NCBI GenBank assembly: GCA_023053545.1
Contig: JAKZAN010000200.1
Span: forward strand, 1 to 64,000
Source of the DNA: Lepidurus packardi
Lineage: Eukaryota > Arthropoda > Branchiopoda > Notostraca > Triopsidae
Reading direction: 5' to 3'
DNA length: 64,000 nucleotides
Shown: positions 1 to 10,740 of the stretch, one piece after another
How the letters are laid out: every line of letters starts with the position of its first letter
Position numbering within the stretch: position 1 is the stretch's first letter
Notes under the pieces: generated by a model
What the model saw: the letters and a program-made list of their open reading frames with translations, nothing else
Told to the model about the DNA's origin: nothing
Database searches by the model: none
Program-made: the position numbers and the translations under genes

Positions 1-3000
1 TGATTCGTCGGCGTCATATAAGTCAATATCATATGGGTCGGAAAAGGAAATTTTTGGGATTTCTTGAACCATTACTTCTGGTTGAAATCTGACCTGTTTC
101 TTATATGGCCGTAAATATACTGCATGAACAATATCAGAGAAGGTGGGATCCGCTTCACTTACAACCCGATATACAGTTGGGGCAATTATCTCTTTAATTA
201 CAAAAGGACCCTCATATTTCGGACTCCATTTCTTACTGAAGAATCCGGTGGCTGTGTGTTTGCGAATAAACACCTTTTGTCCAAGTTGATAAGGGGGATC
301 CTTACTGTGGGTGTTCAATCGGGTCAGAGTCTTCGCTTGAGCTTTTGCAATAGCGAGTCGGGACTCTTTTCGTAGAATATCTAATTTGTCAGCAGAGAGA
401 CCGTAATACTGTTCAGCAAGTTGATCCAGGTTACCAGGCAGGAAACTACGAGCGGATCGAGGTAATTGACCTGTTATTACTTCGAAAGGAGACTTCTGCA
501 ATGACTCATGAAATGAACTATTGTGACTCCATGCTGCGAATGCTAAAAGTGAATCCCAATTACTAGCTTCTGCTTCGGTCAGATACATGGAAATGTATCC
601 ATGTAATTCCTTATGAGAACGTTCATTTAATGAGTTACCTTGAGGTCTGTAAGCCGTCGTAGGAGCATGCCTAGAACCCAAAAATTTACAGAGTTCAGAA
701 AAAATAGCAGACATGAAATTCGTACCTCGGTCTGTTACTATTCTCTTCGGAACACCAAATCGACATACCCAACCGGCCAGAAATTCTCGTGACACAGAAA
801 GAGCAGACATATCTTTCAAGGGAATAAACTCAATCCATCGCGAGAGCGAATCTTGGATTACAAGGATGTAACGAATTCCGGAACGGGAATAAGGGACTGG
901 ACCAACAATATCTAGAGAAACACTTTCAAAACATTGTTGGGGAATGGGAATCGAGCGGGACGGAGTCTTGTGGTCGAAATGTTTGTGAGTCTGACATGTC
1001 TTGCAAACGCTGATATGAGTCTTTATGTCTTCAAACATACCGGACCAGTAGACCAGTCGACGCATCGTATAAAATTGTTTATCTCTACCACAATGACCGG
1101 AAGCGGGTGTGCTATGGAAAATTGAGAGACAGTAAGTGCGCAACGACGGAGGTACCCACAGAACATTTTGTTCTGTCTTGGATCCATCCGGGCGGACAAA
1201 TGTACAAATTTTATACACAAGCCCATCGGCTGTTACATATTTTGGGCCCTTGGGCACTTCACAATTGTTCAAAGCATCACACCACTTGCTTTCATCTAGA
1301 AGGGGAATAAAAGATGTAGCTTGAAGCTGAGGACTGAGGTAATGAACAATTAGTTCAGCTTCATTTTCTACTGGGTCATTTGGGACTGCAGCGGGATATC
1401 GCGATAGCGCGTCAGCATGCGCCATTTGCTTGCCTGCTTTGTGCTTTAGTTCAAAGGTGTATTCTCCCAAAACCATGTTCCAGCGAATCGCGCGGCGATT
1501 GTCAGTTTTTGTCTGTCGAGCTAAATGTGTTATAGCTGAATTGTCGGTGTAAATGGTAAAAGGATGACCCCAAAGATAACTGCGGAAATGTGTGACTCCG
1601 TAAAAAACAGCTAACATTTCTCTCTCGGTATTTGAATACCGTTGCTCTTCAGGTCTTAAAATGCGTGAAGCGCATGAAATCAGTACTTCTTTATTGTTGT
1701 GTTTTTGTGTCAATACCGCACCGACGGCGTAACCACTTGCGTCTGTCGTTAGGATAAAAGGTTTGGTGAAATCAGGAAGAGAAAGAAACAGGTGCATGAA
1801 GTAAACAGTTTTTTAAATCTTCGAACGCGCTTTGGTGCTCCTTTTCCCACTTCCATTCTGTGGTTCCCCTTCAGGAGTTTATACAAAGGACGAGCGCGTG
1901 AAGCAAAATTCAAAACGAAACTGCGAAAATAACCGATAAGGCCCAGAAAAGCTTGGAACGCCTTTGACGTTCTTTGGTACAGGGAAGGCCGAAATTGAGG
2001 TTAACTTTCGCGGATTAACTTTCATTCCTGAGGAACCTACTAGAAATCCAAGATACTCAATTTCTCGGCGGAACATTTGACATTTCGAGATTTTTGCTTT
2101 TAATCCTGATTCAGCCAGACGCTTGAACACATCTTCTAGGTGAGACAAATGTTCCTTCGCGGATTTACTAAAGATAATTATATCGTCGATATAAATAAAA
2201 GCGTATTTACCAAGACAACCGTTCAAGATGATCTGCATCAGTCTTTGAAAAATAGCGGGGCTATTTTTCAACCCCATAGGAAGACGTATAAACTCAAAAT
2301 GTCCATCGTATGTGCTAAAAGCTGTCTTGTGTCGATCGCGGTTATCAATTTCTAAATTGTAAAAGCCATGCAACAAATCCAGCGCGGTTAGAAACTTCGC
2401 GGTTCCTAACGTTTCCATTATCTGTTGAATTCTGGGAAGTGGATGTGCATCTGTTATCACGTGCTTATTTAATTTACGAAAATCGACTACAAGGCGAAAT
2501 CCACCATCCCCGTTTCGGGACCATGATGGTTGGTGCATTGTATGGACTGACAGAGGGTTTTACAATACCTTGTTTTAGAAACTCATCAACCGCTTTACTC
2601 ATTTCTGTGCGCATATGAAATGGGACAGGGTATTGTGGACAATAAACAGGTTCAGTTGTGTCCAACGCGATACGCGGTTTATAGAGTTTACAAAGACCAA
2701 CAGCATCCTCTTTGGTTGCGAAAACATGCTTATACTTACCTAGCAGAGTTTTCAGCGAGCCCAGGTACTCACTGGGACATTCGCTTTCCTTGATCGCCAA
2801 TTCGATCAACTCTGCAATGCTCGGACCAAGCGACGGGCGTTCTGTACCAGACTGCTTTCTAGCAGCTTTCTGCTCGGAGGCAGAGAAAGTTCCAGCTTTC
2901 TGTCCATCCTGGACAGAGCACGCTCCCTTTTTCTCCTTTTTCTGGTAAGACTTTTTCTCAGTTAACAACCCGTTAACTCTTCCTGTTGGTTTCTTCTTAT

Positions 3001-3900
3001 TTCCAGTATCTTTCTGAGGCCTCATTACTGTATTATTTAAACCAACAGGGCGGAAGTCAGTTTTATTTCTGCTTACCGTTTCTGCTACATTCCCAATTTC
3101 AACGCTAGCTGACCTCCTTACTTTTTTCGTACCTGCAGGACTTTTTTCTAGCGAAGAGCGGCCTCGTTCCACTTTACAGGGTGCAGAATACTTACCGGAG
3201 CGTGGAGAGGTGCTTGGCTTGCCGTGTTCCCAGACGGTAGCCCAGCAAACTAGTTCACCTCGAACAATTTTGACCTCTTTACCGCTTGTATTTAGCACGG
3301 GCACAAGACAATCCCCATTTAGGTCAACGTGAACTATTACTCCACCTATTGCAGCTCGGGATCCAAGCCAAGGCACATGGCTCAATCAATAAATCCATGT
3401 TTCTAAAAGTGGTTGGAACTTTTATTTTTAGGTACCCAGTACTCCATCGTGGGAGTTTCTGTGTACATGCTACTCTTACAGCTACTCGTTTAAGTTCTTC
3501 TTCAGTCGGAAAAGAACCCACATTTCTATCCGCCCAATTCAGCACATGAATTCCCTGAAACGGCGTTTCTTGTATGACACGAAAGAACGGAACCGTCAGC
3601 GATCCTAACCGAACTTCTTGTTTCTTGAAATCAATAGTAGCCAAAAATCTTTTAAAGAAAGCACTACCCAAAATACCATCAAAACCTTTCATGGTATTAT
3701 TGGTAACAAGAAACGGAGTTAAGCCAATATTCTGATTGCCTTGACTTACTTTAGCAGTAATTAAGCCTTCGATGTTGACATTATCGCCGGACAGGGTGGC
3801 AATCTGCAAAGCTGTTGGTTTAGGATTTACGGTTGTATGCAAAACCGCATTAGCCACTACATTAACTGATGATCCGGAGTCAACAAGAAATATTAACGGG
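1..3900 (-). pseudogene. pol: Gypsy pol region: protease, RT, RNase H, integrase (broken)
   Basis: In minus-strand order: the protease motif DSGSS lies near 3870. Reverse transcriptase spans about 2600-1900 with the FRKLNKHV and YIDDIIIFS motifs. RNase H lies near 1750-1400. Integrase runs from about 1050 to base 1 with a DRGTNF core and a GPF module. A Ser/Lys-rich spacer follows the protease (about 3200-2850). The reading is interrupted several times, so it is a fossil copy. The family's role is copying the element's RNA into DNA and integrating it. Confidence 0.85.
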
Positions 3901-3988
3901 AATCGGGCAGCAGAAATGTGTAAACAAACAACCGGTAAACCATCTTTAGAAAGGAGAGGTGAGCCTTCCGAGTCTGAAGTCGACTCAC

Positions 3989-5431
3989 CTAAGCAAACTC
4001 GTTTTTTGACTGTTCTTCTTCGAGTTCTATTTCATATTCGACATCACTATCACCCTGTGCTGTGGGATCCGTCTCATCTTCCGAAAGCCAATTAACATAT
4101 CTGTGAGGGGAAGAGCGGCGCTGTGCGTTCTTTCGCCATTGCATGAACTCGCTAACTTCTTTTTTCGGGAGTCTGATACGCTGTGGTGTTTGGCCTTGTT
4201 TCTTATTGACGTTATTCATAACGGTGTTCGTAACTTGTTGCGCTAAATTCTGTGGGCATTCGGCGGCAATATGCCCTTGCTGCTTACACTTCCAGCAGAT
4301 TATCGTTATACCAGAAGCAGAATGCTGATGTTGTTGATGCGATCCTCTGCCGCGACCACGACCACGACCCCCTCGAATACCGCGAGATCTTCCTCGCTGC
4401 TGCTGTTGTCTCAATGCATTTATTTGTTCATAGTTTTCACTTTGGTCATTAATGGTAGCGGAAATTCCTAAGGCATGAACTTGTGCAGACGTCTGGGCTG
4501 TCTCATTCATCCATTCAGCTTTCGTGGCTTCATCGACTAATTCTTCATAATGGACATATCGACGAGAAGTTAATCGACTGCGGATCTCAGGACGCAATCC
4601 GCCTAAGAAGTAAGGCGTTAATTGTCCTTTAGCAGAATCCAGTTGAGTGAAATACTCCTTTTCTTGCTCTTCCAACAGAGGATTAGGCATGACAAAGTGT
4701 CTATCTTCCGCAGTATAGACAGCTAATTCTTTGGGAGGGACAGGAAGAAGTCCCTTTGCAGCAAGCAAAAGACGAGCATTGAAATCTAAAACAGCTTCCT
4801 TTGGATTCTGCATTATTGAGCGAACGGCATTAATAGCAGCAGTAGAATCCTTCGTGTACCTTATTCGTAATTTATTCATGACTTCACTAAAACTCATAGC
4901 TTCGACGCGTTCCAACGTCATTACGAAAATTCCTGCTGCACCTTGCAGCTTAGAGATTAGAGCGGTACGCAACGTTTGCTCTGAAAGATTCCTGTTTCGC
5001 ATAGCCACAAGCCAAGGATGTTCAAAAGAAGCCCAGGAAATCGTATGATCTCCAGTGAAGATCGGAATTGCCTGTAATGCTTTCAATCCATCAGGGGCAT
5101 TAACAGTAGCGGGCCCCCCTTCAGCCCTATAATAACGGATTTCCTCATCGATAGTGGGGTGTCTCAAAGTTACTTGTGCAAGATCCCCACTCAAGATGGC
5201 AATTCGAAGTTCTTGAGATAACAGCAGGGGTCCATTATCGTCGTTACGATAAAGTTGACGACATACATCAGCTTTAGTGTAGTCGGGTTTTATGGTCGCA
5301 GCACGGGCGTCGTCGTAAGCTTTCAATAGATCTTCGACCTGTGCTTTCACTTCCGCCTTTACAGCATCTAAATCAGTAGAAGTAGCAGAATCAAGCTTCG
5401 CAAGACTAGTGCGAACATTACGAAAAGACAT
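3989..5431 (-). CDS. gag: Gypsy gag polyprotein
   Basis: A 480-residue open frame starting at the ATG on 5431 (MSFRNVRTSL). The N-terminal half is a helical capsid-like region. Around residues 355-375 there is an Arg/Gly-rich tract, followed by one zinc knuckle, CWKCKQQGHIAAEC (CX2CX4HX4C), for RNA binding. The acidic C-terminus (EIELEEEQ) leads into the protease frame. It forms the particle core of the retroelement. An in-frame extension to 5545 exists, but the leader and splice context favour 5431. Confidence 0.88.
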   Translation of the reverse strand: MSFRNVRTSLAKLDSATSTDLDAVKAEVKAQVEDLLKAYDDARAATIKPDYTKADVCRQLYRNDDNGPLLLSQELRIAILSGDLAQVTLRHPTIDEEIRYYRAEGGPATVNAPDGLKALQAIPIFTGDHTISWASFEHPWLVAMRNRNLSEQTLRTALISKLQGAAGIFVMTLERVEAMSFSEVMNKLRIRYTKDSTAAINAVRSIMQNPKEAVLDFNARLLLAAKGLLPVPPKELAVYTAEDRHFVMPNPLLEEQEKEYFTQLDSAKGQLTPYFLGGLRPEIRSRLTSRRYVHYEELVDEATKAEWMNETAQTSAQVHALGISATINDQSENYEQINALRQQQQRGRSRGIRGGRGRGRGRGSHQQHQHSASGITIICWKCKQQGHIAAECPQNLAQQVTNTVMNNVNKKQGQTPQRIRLPKKEVSEFMQWRKNAQRRSSPHRYVNWLSEDETDPTAQGDSDVEYEIELEEEQSKNEFA

Positions 5432-5682
5432 GTTTTTTACGTTTTTTCTGTTTTTGTGTATAAAAGCAGCTATACCACAAACACGTACACTTACAACTTG
5501 GCCAAACACACACAACGAAATCAAGGACTCACCCAAGCGTTCCAAACGCTTCGTAGCAACTCAGCTACCAGTACTCAATCGGTACTTGAAACGGCGACAC
5601 ACGAACCGAAATCACCAGAAAATGGCACAAAGAACCGCACACGCACACAATCCTCCCCCGAAAAAGGAACGAGAAGAAAGAA

Positions 5683-5695
5683 ACCGACTGCGCCA
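5683..5695 (-). other. Primer binding site, tRNA-Ser type
   Basis: The minus strand reads TGGCGCAGTCGGT, complementary to the 3' end of an arthropod tRNA-Ser (…CGACTGCGCCA). The same primer type is known in the 17.6/297 group of Gypsy elements. Confidence 0.7.
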
Positions 5696-5700
5696 AAATC

Positions 5701-6291
5701 TGTCGTCGGGTTATTCCCTAGACAGAGGAGAGATCTCCTAGTTGGTCGAAAGACCAACAAGATCAGAATTTCCCTAAGACCCGGGAGCAGAGCTTCGGGT
5801 CGTCTTCCTTATTAGTTCTTTAGAAAAATTGGCAAAGCAAGCTAGACCAACACTTAGGTCTTCTCGAACAGAACTTCCTTTAGTTCTGTAATGAAACTTC
5901 AAGCCACTTGAGACGTTACGGAGGCTCTTTGTTTATTCGGGACTACCGACGTTGAATCCACGGAGCGCAAGCACCATCTGACGTTCCTTGCGCGGAGCAG
6001 GGCATTATAAAGGGCAGCAGCAATATCAGGCGGACATTCATTGATATTCAATGCATGGATTCGAGTAACCCGGGGCCAGACGAGTTTTGGTACATCTGGT
6101 CCATCTCTTGGATCATTAAATCAAAGCGGGAACCGCGTGACAGGAAAAGTACCGAGCCTGCAACTACGTTGCGGGCTCCTTGAAACAAGGTTTCTAGTTT
6201 GAAAGGACGTCCATCATGACGGTCCTATCTTGTCGAGTCCATCAGTTCTCGACGCAAGAAAACTGCATAATGAGCCTAGTCGACGACGACA
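5701..6291 (-). repeat. 5' LTR of the Gypsy element
   Basis: Read on the minus strand it starts TGTCGTCG and ends CGACGACA, a matching terminal inverted repeat, and it sits 5 bp from the primer binding site. An AATAAA on the minus strand lies near 5930 and a TATAAT-like box near 6007. The outer boundary at 6291 rests on the inverted repeat only, because no second LTR is present for comparison. Confidence 0.7.
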
Positions 6292-6477
6292 AAAGTTGTT
6301 GTCGAGGTTTGATTGTTATCAACGATTCGTTCGACGGGCGGTCGACACGAATACACGAATGCTTCGAACTCGAGGCCCATATTATAAAATGCTCTACAGG
6401 GTGTGCACAAAAATACGATGCAGCTCGATTACTCGGTGACAATATACAGAAGGTTTGGGTGAGCTGCAGGTCTGCGG

Positions 6478-6556
6478 CAACGACAGCGGGATTCGAACCG
6501 ACGCCGTTTCGGATCTGACGACCGACACCGTAGTCATATGACCACTCAACAGTTGT
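6478..6556 (-). other. Degenerate tRNA-like sequence (SINE head or tRNA relic)
   Basis: The minus strand contains GTCGGTTCGAATCCCGC, a good B-box and T-arm (GGTTCGAATCC), a D-arm-like GAGTGGTCA and an anticodon arm with one mismatch that would place UCA at 34-36. CAAC/GTTG ends could form part of an acceptor stem. Several stem mispairs make a working tRNA unlikely. A tRNA-derived SINE promoter or a relic fits better. Confidence 0.35.
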
Positions 6557-6672
6557 TAGAAGGCTGTCTGGTAGTTACAGTATATATATCCTTCCTCAAA
6601 TCGTGCGCGCTTGCGCAGTACAACATCTGCTTCATTACGTACGGCACGCGTAATGCCGAGCTGAACTTGATC

Positions 6673-6764
6673 GTAAGACCGCTGCGTCAACGGACGCGCG
6701 GAAAATCCAGCTGCCGATCTGAATTTTGTAAGACCGCTGCGTCATCGTACGCGCGGAAAATCCA
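6673..6764 (+). repeat. 55-bp direct repeat, two copies, each with the island octamer
   Basis: The segments beginning GTAAGACCGCTGCGTCA at 6673 and 6728 match over about 37 bp, each ending ACGCGCGGAAAATCCA. Short repeats at an element edge resemble the subterminal arrays that CACTA-type transposases bind, but that role is inference. Confidence 0.7.
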
Positions 6765-7081
6765 ATGAGATCGACTGGACCGTGCGTCAACCTTCCGCGC
6801 CATCTCAGCCAGTGAAGCATAAACAAGGGTCTTCCTTGGTGACCGCGAGATGACGCGTCCCCTTTTTCCGTTTTGGAAACACTCCGCTTTTCATATCTCT
6901 GGCAATTATTGCGGTTAGATCGGGGGGCGGGTGATCGGGTTACTCATTCGTCTCGTTGTAACCGCATCGTTCAGTTATTCGTTGCCTCACATCGCGGCTA
7001 CGGTTAATAACGGGTGCAGTAGATGTATTTGAAGTACTGAAGCGTGGTTCTTCTTCAAACCACCGCCGTTTACGAGCAGGA

Positions 7082-7087
7082 TATAAG
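7082..7087 (+). promoter_or_regulatory. TATA-like box before ncRNA candidate, copy 1
   Basis: GGATATAAGCAGTGGCATTT lies about 25 bp upstream of the conserved hairpin-rich core. The second copy at 49803 has a fuller TATATAAG in the same place. Conservation of the box with the core suggests a promoter. Confidence 0.45.
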
Positions 7088-7103
7088 CAGTGGCATTTCC
7101 CAA

Positions 7104-7320
7104 GATGTTCGGGCACCTGGGGCGGTGTCCAGGGCAGCTCCTTCAATGGAGTATGTTGTTGGAGTTTCGGGCCTGTTGAGCCTGCAGGTCCATATTGGTC
7201 TATATGGCCATCTGTGATACCCGCACCGCCCCCGCTCTATCCCAACCATTGGCTCACAGCCATTGTGCAGTGGGCCCGAGGGGAAAGAGCTTGCCTAGAG
7301 GGCTCCGTTCTGTACATAGC
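7104..7320 (+). ncRNA. Candidate structured RNA, copy 1
   Basis: About 97% identical to 49826-50043 over some 217 bp, while the flanks (6838-7075 against 49575-49798) are clearly more diverged. It folds into local hairpins: GGGCACC/GGTGTCC, GGGCCTG/CAGGTCC and CCATAT/ATATGG. It matches none of U1, U2, U3, 7SK, SRP or RNase P that I could recall. A short frame through it is also shared, so a small peptide gene remains possible. Confidence 0.4.
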
Positions 7321-7356
7321 AGAGTCTACGCATGTGAATATGCGCTGTAAATTGCT

Positions 7357-7712
7357 TTTTATCATTAACTTCATTTTTATCGATAGCAGTAGTTTATCAG
7401 ATAGATTAGGCCAAGCAAATTATATAGCCACGGCTTACTTCCGCGCGCGCGGTAAAACCCTTATTTTAATGCTGAAGCGTCCGTGCGAGGAATTTTCACG
7501 GTTTGAAGTTTTTTACAGCTATAGAGGCCGTTATTTTTATCATTAACTTCATTTATGTCGATAGCAATAGTTTATCAGATAGATTAGGCCAAGCAAATTA
7601 TATAGCCACGGCTTACTTCCGCGCGCGCGGTAAAACCCTTATTTTAATGCTGAAGCGTCCGTGCGAGGAATTTTCACGGTTTGAAGTTTTTAACAGCTAT
7701 AGAGGCCGTTCT
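7357..7712 (+). repeat. 178-bp tandem duplication
   Basis: Two near-identical units start at about 7357 and 7535, each carrying the octamer as TTCCGCGC within a CG-alternating run. A single partial unit recurs at 50079-50155, again directly after the ncRNA candidate, so the whole module is shared by both islands. Confidence 0.85.
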
Positions 7713-8298
7713 TGCTGATGACTCGTCATGTGCACCTTGGCTCTGCTGGTTCGACGTACAGTGCAGCTTCGACGCTGTCATATCTTCCTCGGGCACTAGG
7801 GATGTTGGGATGACAGAAACTGAAGGCTTAAGGCTTCACTAGTCGACCCAGTAGCTCCCCTAACCATCAAGCTGTGATCCGGACTGATGATCAGACGTGC
7901 GCAGCATTAAAAACTTTCCTTCGAGCAGAAGTGGAAATTTTGTGCAAGGAATTTTTTATTACTTCTCATCAGACTTAATGAAAAGCAATCCCCATCACAA
8001 GCATGTTTGAAAAACAATATCCAGCAAAAGTTCTCAAACATCATTGTTCTTACAATAAATATCAAACCCCGTCGTTTCAGCTACAAATCACACAATTTAC
8101 CCGCATAAACAGAACGATGACAGCCACTCACAATTTATCCCCATCACAATAAGAAAGCAATTAATCACATCCCCATCACACCCGGAAATAGTCACAGCAG
8201 CAGCTAGCGCTCTGACAAAGAGACCAATTTCACCTAAATAAGATTTCGCGAGATACCTTTACCATTGCACCTGCATCATGAGATTTCGCGAGATACCT
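7713..8298. other. Intergenic
   Basis: AT-richer DNA without a supported gene. The right end holds a 40-bp tandem duplication (8241-8317) that copies the 3' end of the next gene, including its stop region. Confidence 0.6.
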
Positions 8299-9181
8299 TT
8301 ACCATTGCACCTGCATGAGATCATCGCAATGGCACAGCTCCTGCCCGCAACGTTGGCATTTGTAGAGAGCGCCTTGCCCGGGGAACAATTGTTCCGGTGG
8401 GGTGAAGTCCAGATTGGACAAGTTCACATCCTCGTCCATCAGCAAGCAGGACATCATCTCGCCGTCTTCAGCAGCTGTGAATGATTGAATTGTAAGTATG
8501 TTAATATGAAACCCAGGCACATATTAAAATGTTCACCTGTTGATACACACCAAATGTTAAATTAATTTTCAAAAAGTAACTTGCCTTCCGCCTCATGTGC
8601 CGCGCCGTCTTGTTCGGTATCAGCAACCTCCACAAACACGACGTTGCTGCTGGCAGCATCTGCTGCACCTCCAGCGCCGTCGCCACCAACTTCCGCGCAG
8701 GGCTGCACGTCGCCACGAACTTCCGCGCAGGGCTGTACTGATGCTAATAAAGCGAGGTTTTCCAACTCGCCCAGTATCTCGGCACGGATCTCCTCCTCGT
8801 CGATGGTGATTGATGATGGGTGCTCAGCAGCATCAGCTGTAATCAAATGATCGAAGTATATGTAAATGAACTTGTTCTAGCATAAATCAGCACTGTTAAA
8901 AGTCTGTCAACAGTCAAAAATTAATGTTCACCTTCACCTCCGTTTATGGTGACTACCGTCACGCCGTGAACTTCGTTGTCGGCCAGGGTTATGAGTCCTT
9001 CACTCTGTAGCCAGAGCAGATTTCGCCACGCTTGGTGGACCCTATGATAGTACTCATCATAGGGCCTGCTGGGGACAGCAGGAGGCTCTTCTCCATTCTG
9101 CTGGTCGTCACTCCTGGTCACCACGATGGAACCAATGGTGAACCCACCAGCACCATCACCAACACGTGCGCTGGTCGTCAT
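8299..9181 (-). CDS. Acidic three-exon protein, unknown function
   Basis: Exons 9181-8938, 8836-8585 and 8474-8299 give a 223-residue protein in consistent phase (both introns phase 1). The second intron uses a GC donor (AG|GCAAGT). Residues 1-80 include a segment beginning YDEYYHRVHQAWRNLLWLQS. The middle is acidic and Ala-rich with two short repeats around QPCAEV, both covering the island octamer. The C-terminus has CQRCGQELCHC, a possible zinc-binding knuckle. No family recognised. The ATG at 9181 gives MTTSARVG. It is convergent to nothing nearby and faces the same way as the next two genes. Confidence 0.6.
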
Positions 9182-10740
9182 TTTTTTTATAAATCTGATC
9201 TCTTCTGATCTCTTGACACTGTTATGCTGGGGCACTTCACTCCTGTATATTCACTCCTGTATATTCACTCCCTTTGCCACAAATGACGCACACAAATAAA
9301 ATGTCTGTCCAATAAATAAACAACGATATATCTATTAAACAAAACCGCACACGGTATCAGCACGATATGCGATCCGCTCTTTTTTTGCACCACGATTTCA
9401 TAATTTAATATACCTCGGTCACTTGTCGTAGGTCGTCACTTATTATTGGACGATCTCCCCGAGGAGATTGTTCTGCATCCGTGTCCAGCCATGAAATGCT
9501 GTGCTTCGAATGCTCGTACACGTACAACTTGGATGCGCTGCTGCTACTGCTGGAATACGACGATGCTGCTGGTCGTTGTTTTCGTTCGTCTTCAAGGCTA
9601 CACTGTGAAGCCCAATATATCGAATCGAATGAACTGATGTTTGTGCGGCTATAACAAGCTTTAAGGTTGCTGGACATGCTGTTCTTTGCACTCTCAATTG
9701 TCATGTATCCGGTTTCCGACCTCCCATAACACATGGGAGCGGGCGTTCACTATCCAAATTAAGATTTATGACGAGAGGAGAAAAACAGAGGGAACAAATG
9801 CCTCGAGAAGCGTGCCATCAGCATGGAATTTATTATTTCCTTACCGCGTATCCCCGAACACTACGCGGGTTCGTCAATATTTATAAAGTCGGCTAGCCTT
9901 GAAGGCATCCTGCTATAGTACTGTCCGGCACAATCCGTTTTAAAGGGACCCTGATGAATGCGAGATGTACATGAGAAGCATATATATGGCACCCGCAGGC
10001 AGCCGGCAGCTGCTGGTGCTGAGGGTGGTGGTGATGAATACAGCATGCATGCTTACTTGCGTTCCCCTTTAATAAGCTTAGACATGATGGTATCCATTTC
10101 GTGAAATGGAGCCGGGCTGATGCTGTTCCTTGTTTTACACACGATCTTACCCGGTCACAATAACCTACGTACTTCAGTTTCAGTCTGGAGCTCTCAGCAG
10201 GGTACCGCGTACTCGCGCGCTCATGTTCGCTGATGCTATTATACAAATGGGACAGCACGACCCTATACCATGCTGTCGCCGCGCTGCAGACGCGACAGCG
10301 CTATATTTTATACGTATCAATAAGCACCCCCCCCCCCCCGGTATTCCCGGACTGCTGGAAAATCAATCGATGCCGCGAGAACCCCTGACTGCTGGACCTT
10401 TGAACAAAAGATTTGCGCGGAAAACAGCACCAACGTTTCAAATGTCATGGGTCAAGAAGCAACTGCTGCTTATTGCCACAACCTTCCGAAGTTTTTCGAG
10501 CTGAATCACCTTATGCTGCTGGATGGTCATTCTGGTTTCGTTTCACACGCAGACAATACAGGAACCTTCCACCTTCATCATAATTATGAAATAAATAAAA
10601 TTTCCCTTCGAAAATCACTCCGTGATGCCTTCTTTATTTCACCCACGCGCATTTTGAATATCCATTCACTGACCATGTTCAAAATGCTGCCCACAACTCA
10701 GTATGTACAATACACAAGTTGATCTTGCAAGAGGAGAGGC
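9182..10740. other. Intergenic, promoter side of the acidic gene
   Basis: No supported gene. A 109-residue minus-strand frame (9405-9734) has a Ser-rich tract but no splice or start context that I trust. A plus-strand frame at 10447-10722 contains LMLLDGHSGFVS, faintly like the DGH motif of pogo/Tigger transposases; this is too little to call. A C12 tract lies near 10327 and a 16-bp direct repeat (ACTCCTGTATATTC) near 9240. Confidence 0.4.

Larger units (their letters stand above)
1..6291 (-). mobile_element. Gypsy-type LTR retrotransposon, 5' part, cut by window edge
   Basis: On the minus strand the order is LTR (5701-6291), primer binding site, gag with a CCHC zinc knuckle, aspartic protease with a DSGSS motif, reverse transcriptase with YIDD, RNase H and integrase running to base 1. 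This is the Ty3/Gypsy order. The 3' end and second LTR lie outside the window, so age cannot be read from LTR divergence. Gag is one long open frame. The pol region looks broken, with a handful of breaks. It abuts island 1 directly on its right side. Confidence 0.92.
6292..6837. other. Intergenic, left edge of island 1
   Basis: No gene seen. It holds a tRNA-like stretch (6478-6556), a 55-bp direct repeat (6673-6764) with two copies of the octamer GCGCGGAA, and a third octamer on the other strand at 6793. The octamer is absent left of this segment and dense to the right, so the island probably starts here. No terminal inverted repeat was found. Confidence 0.5.

Noticed and set aside
9405-9734. 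109-codon minus-strand frame
   Set aside because: Ser-rich, with no splice partner, no homologous copy and no octamer-linked promoter like the other genes.
10447-10722. Pogo/Tigger transposase fragment
   Set aside because: Only LLDGHSGFVS fits; the neighbouring blocks of the DDE domain are missing.
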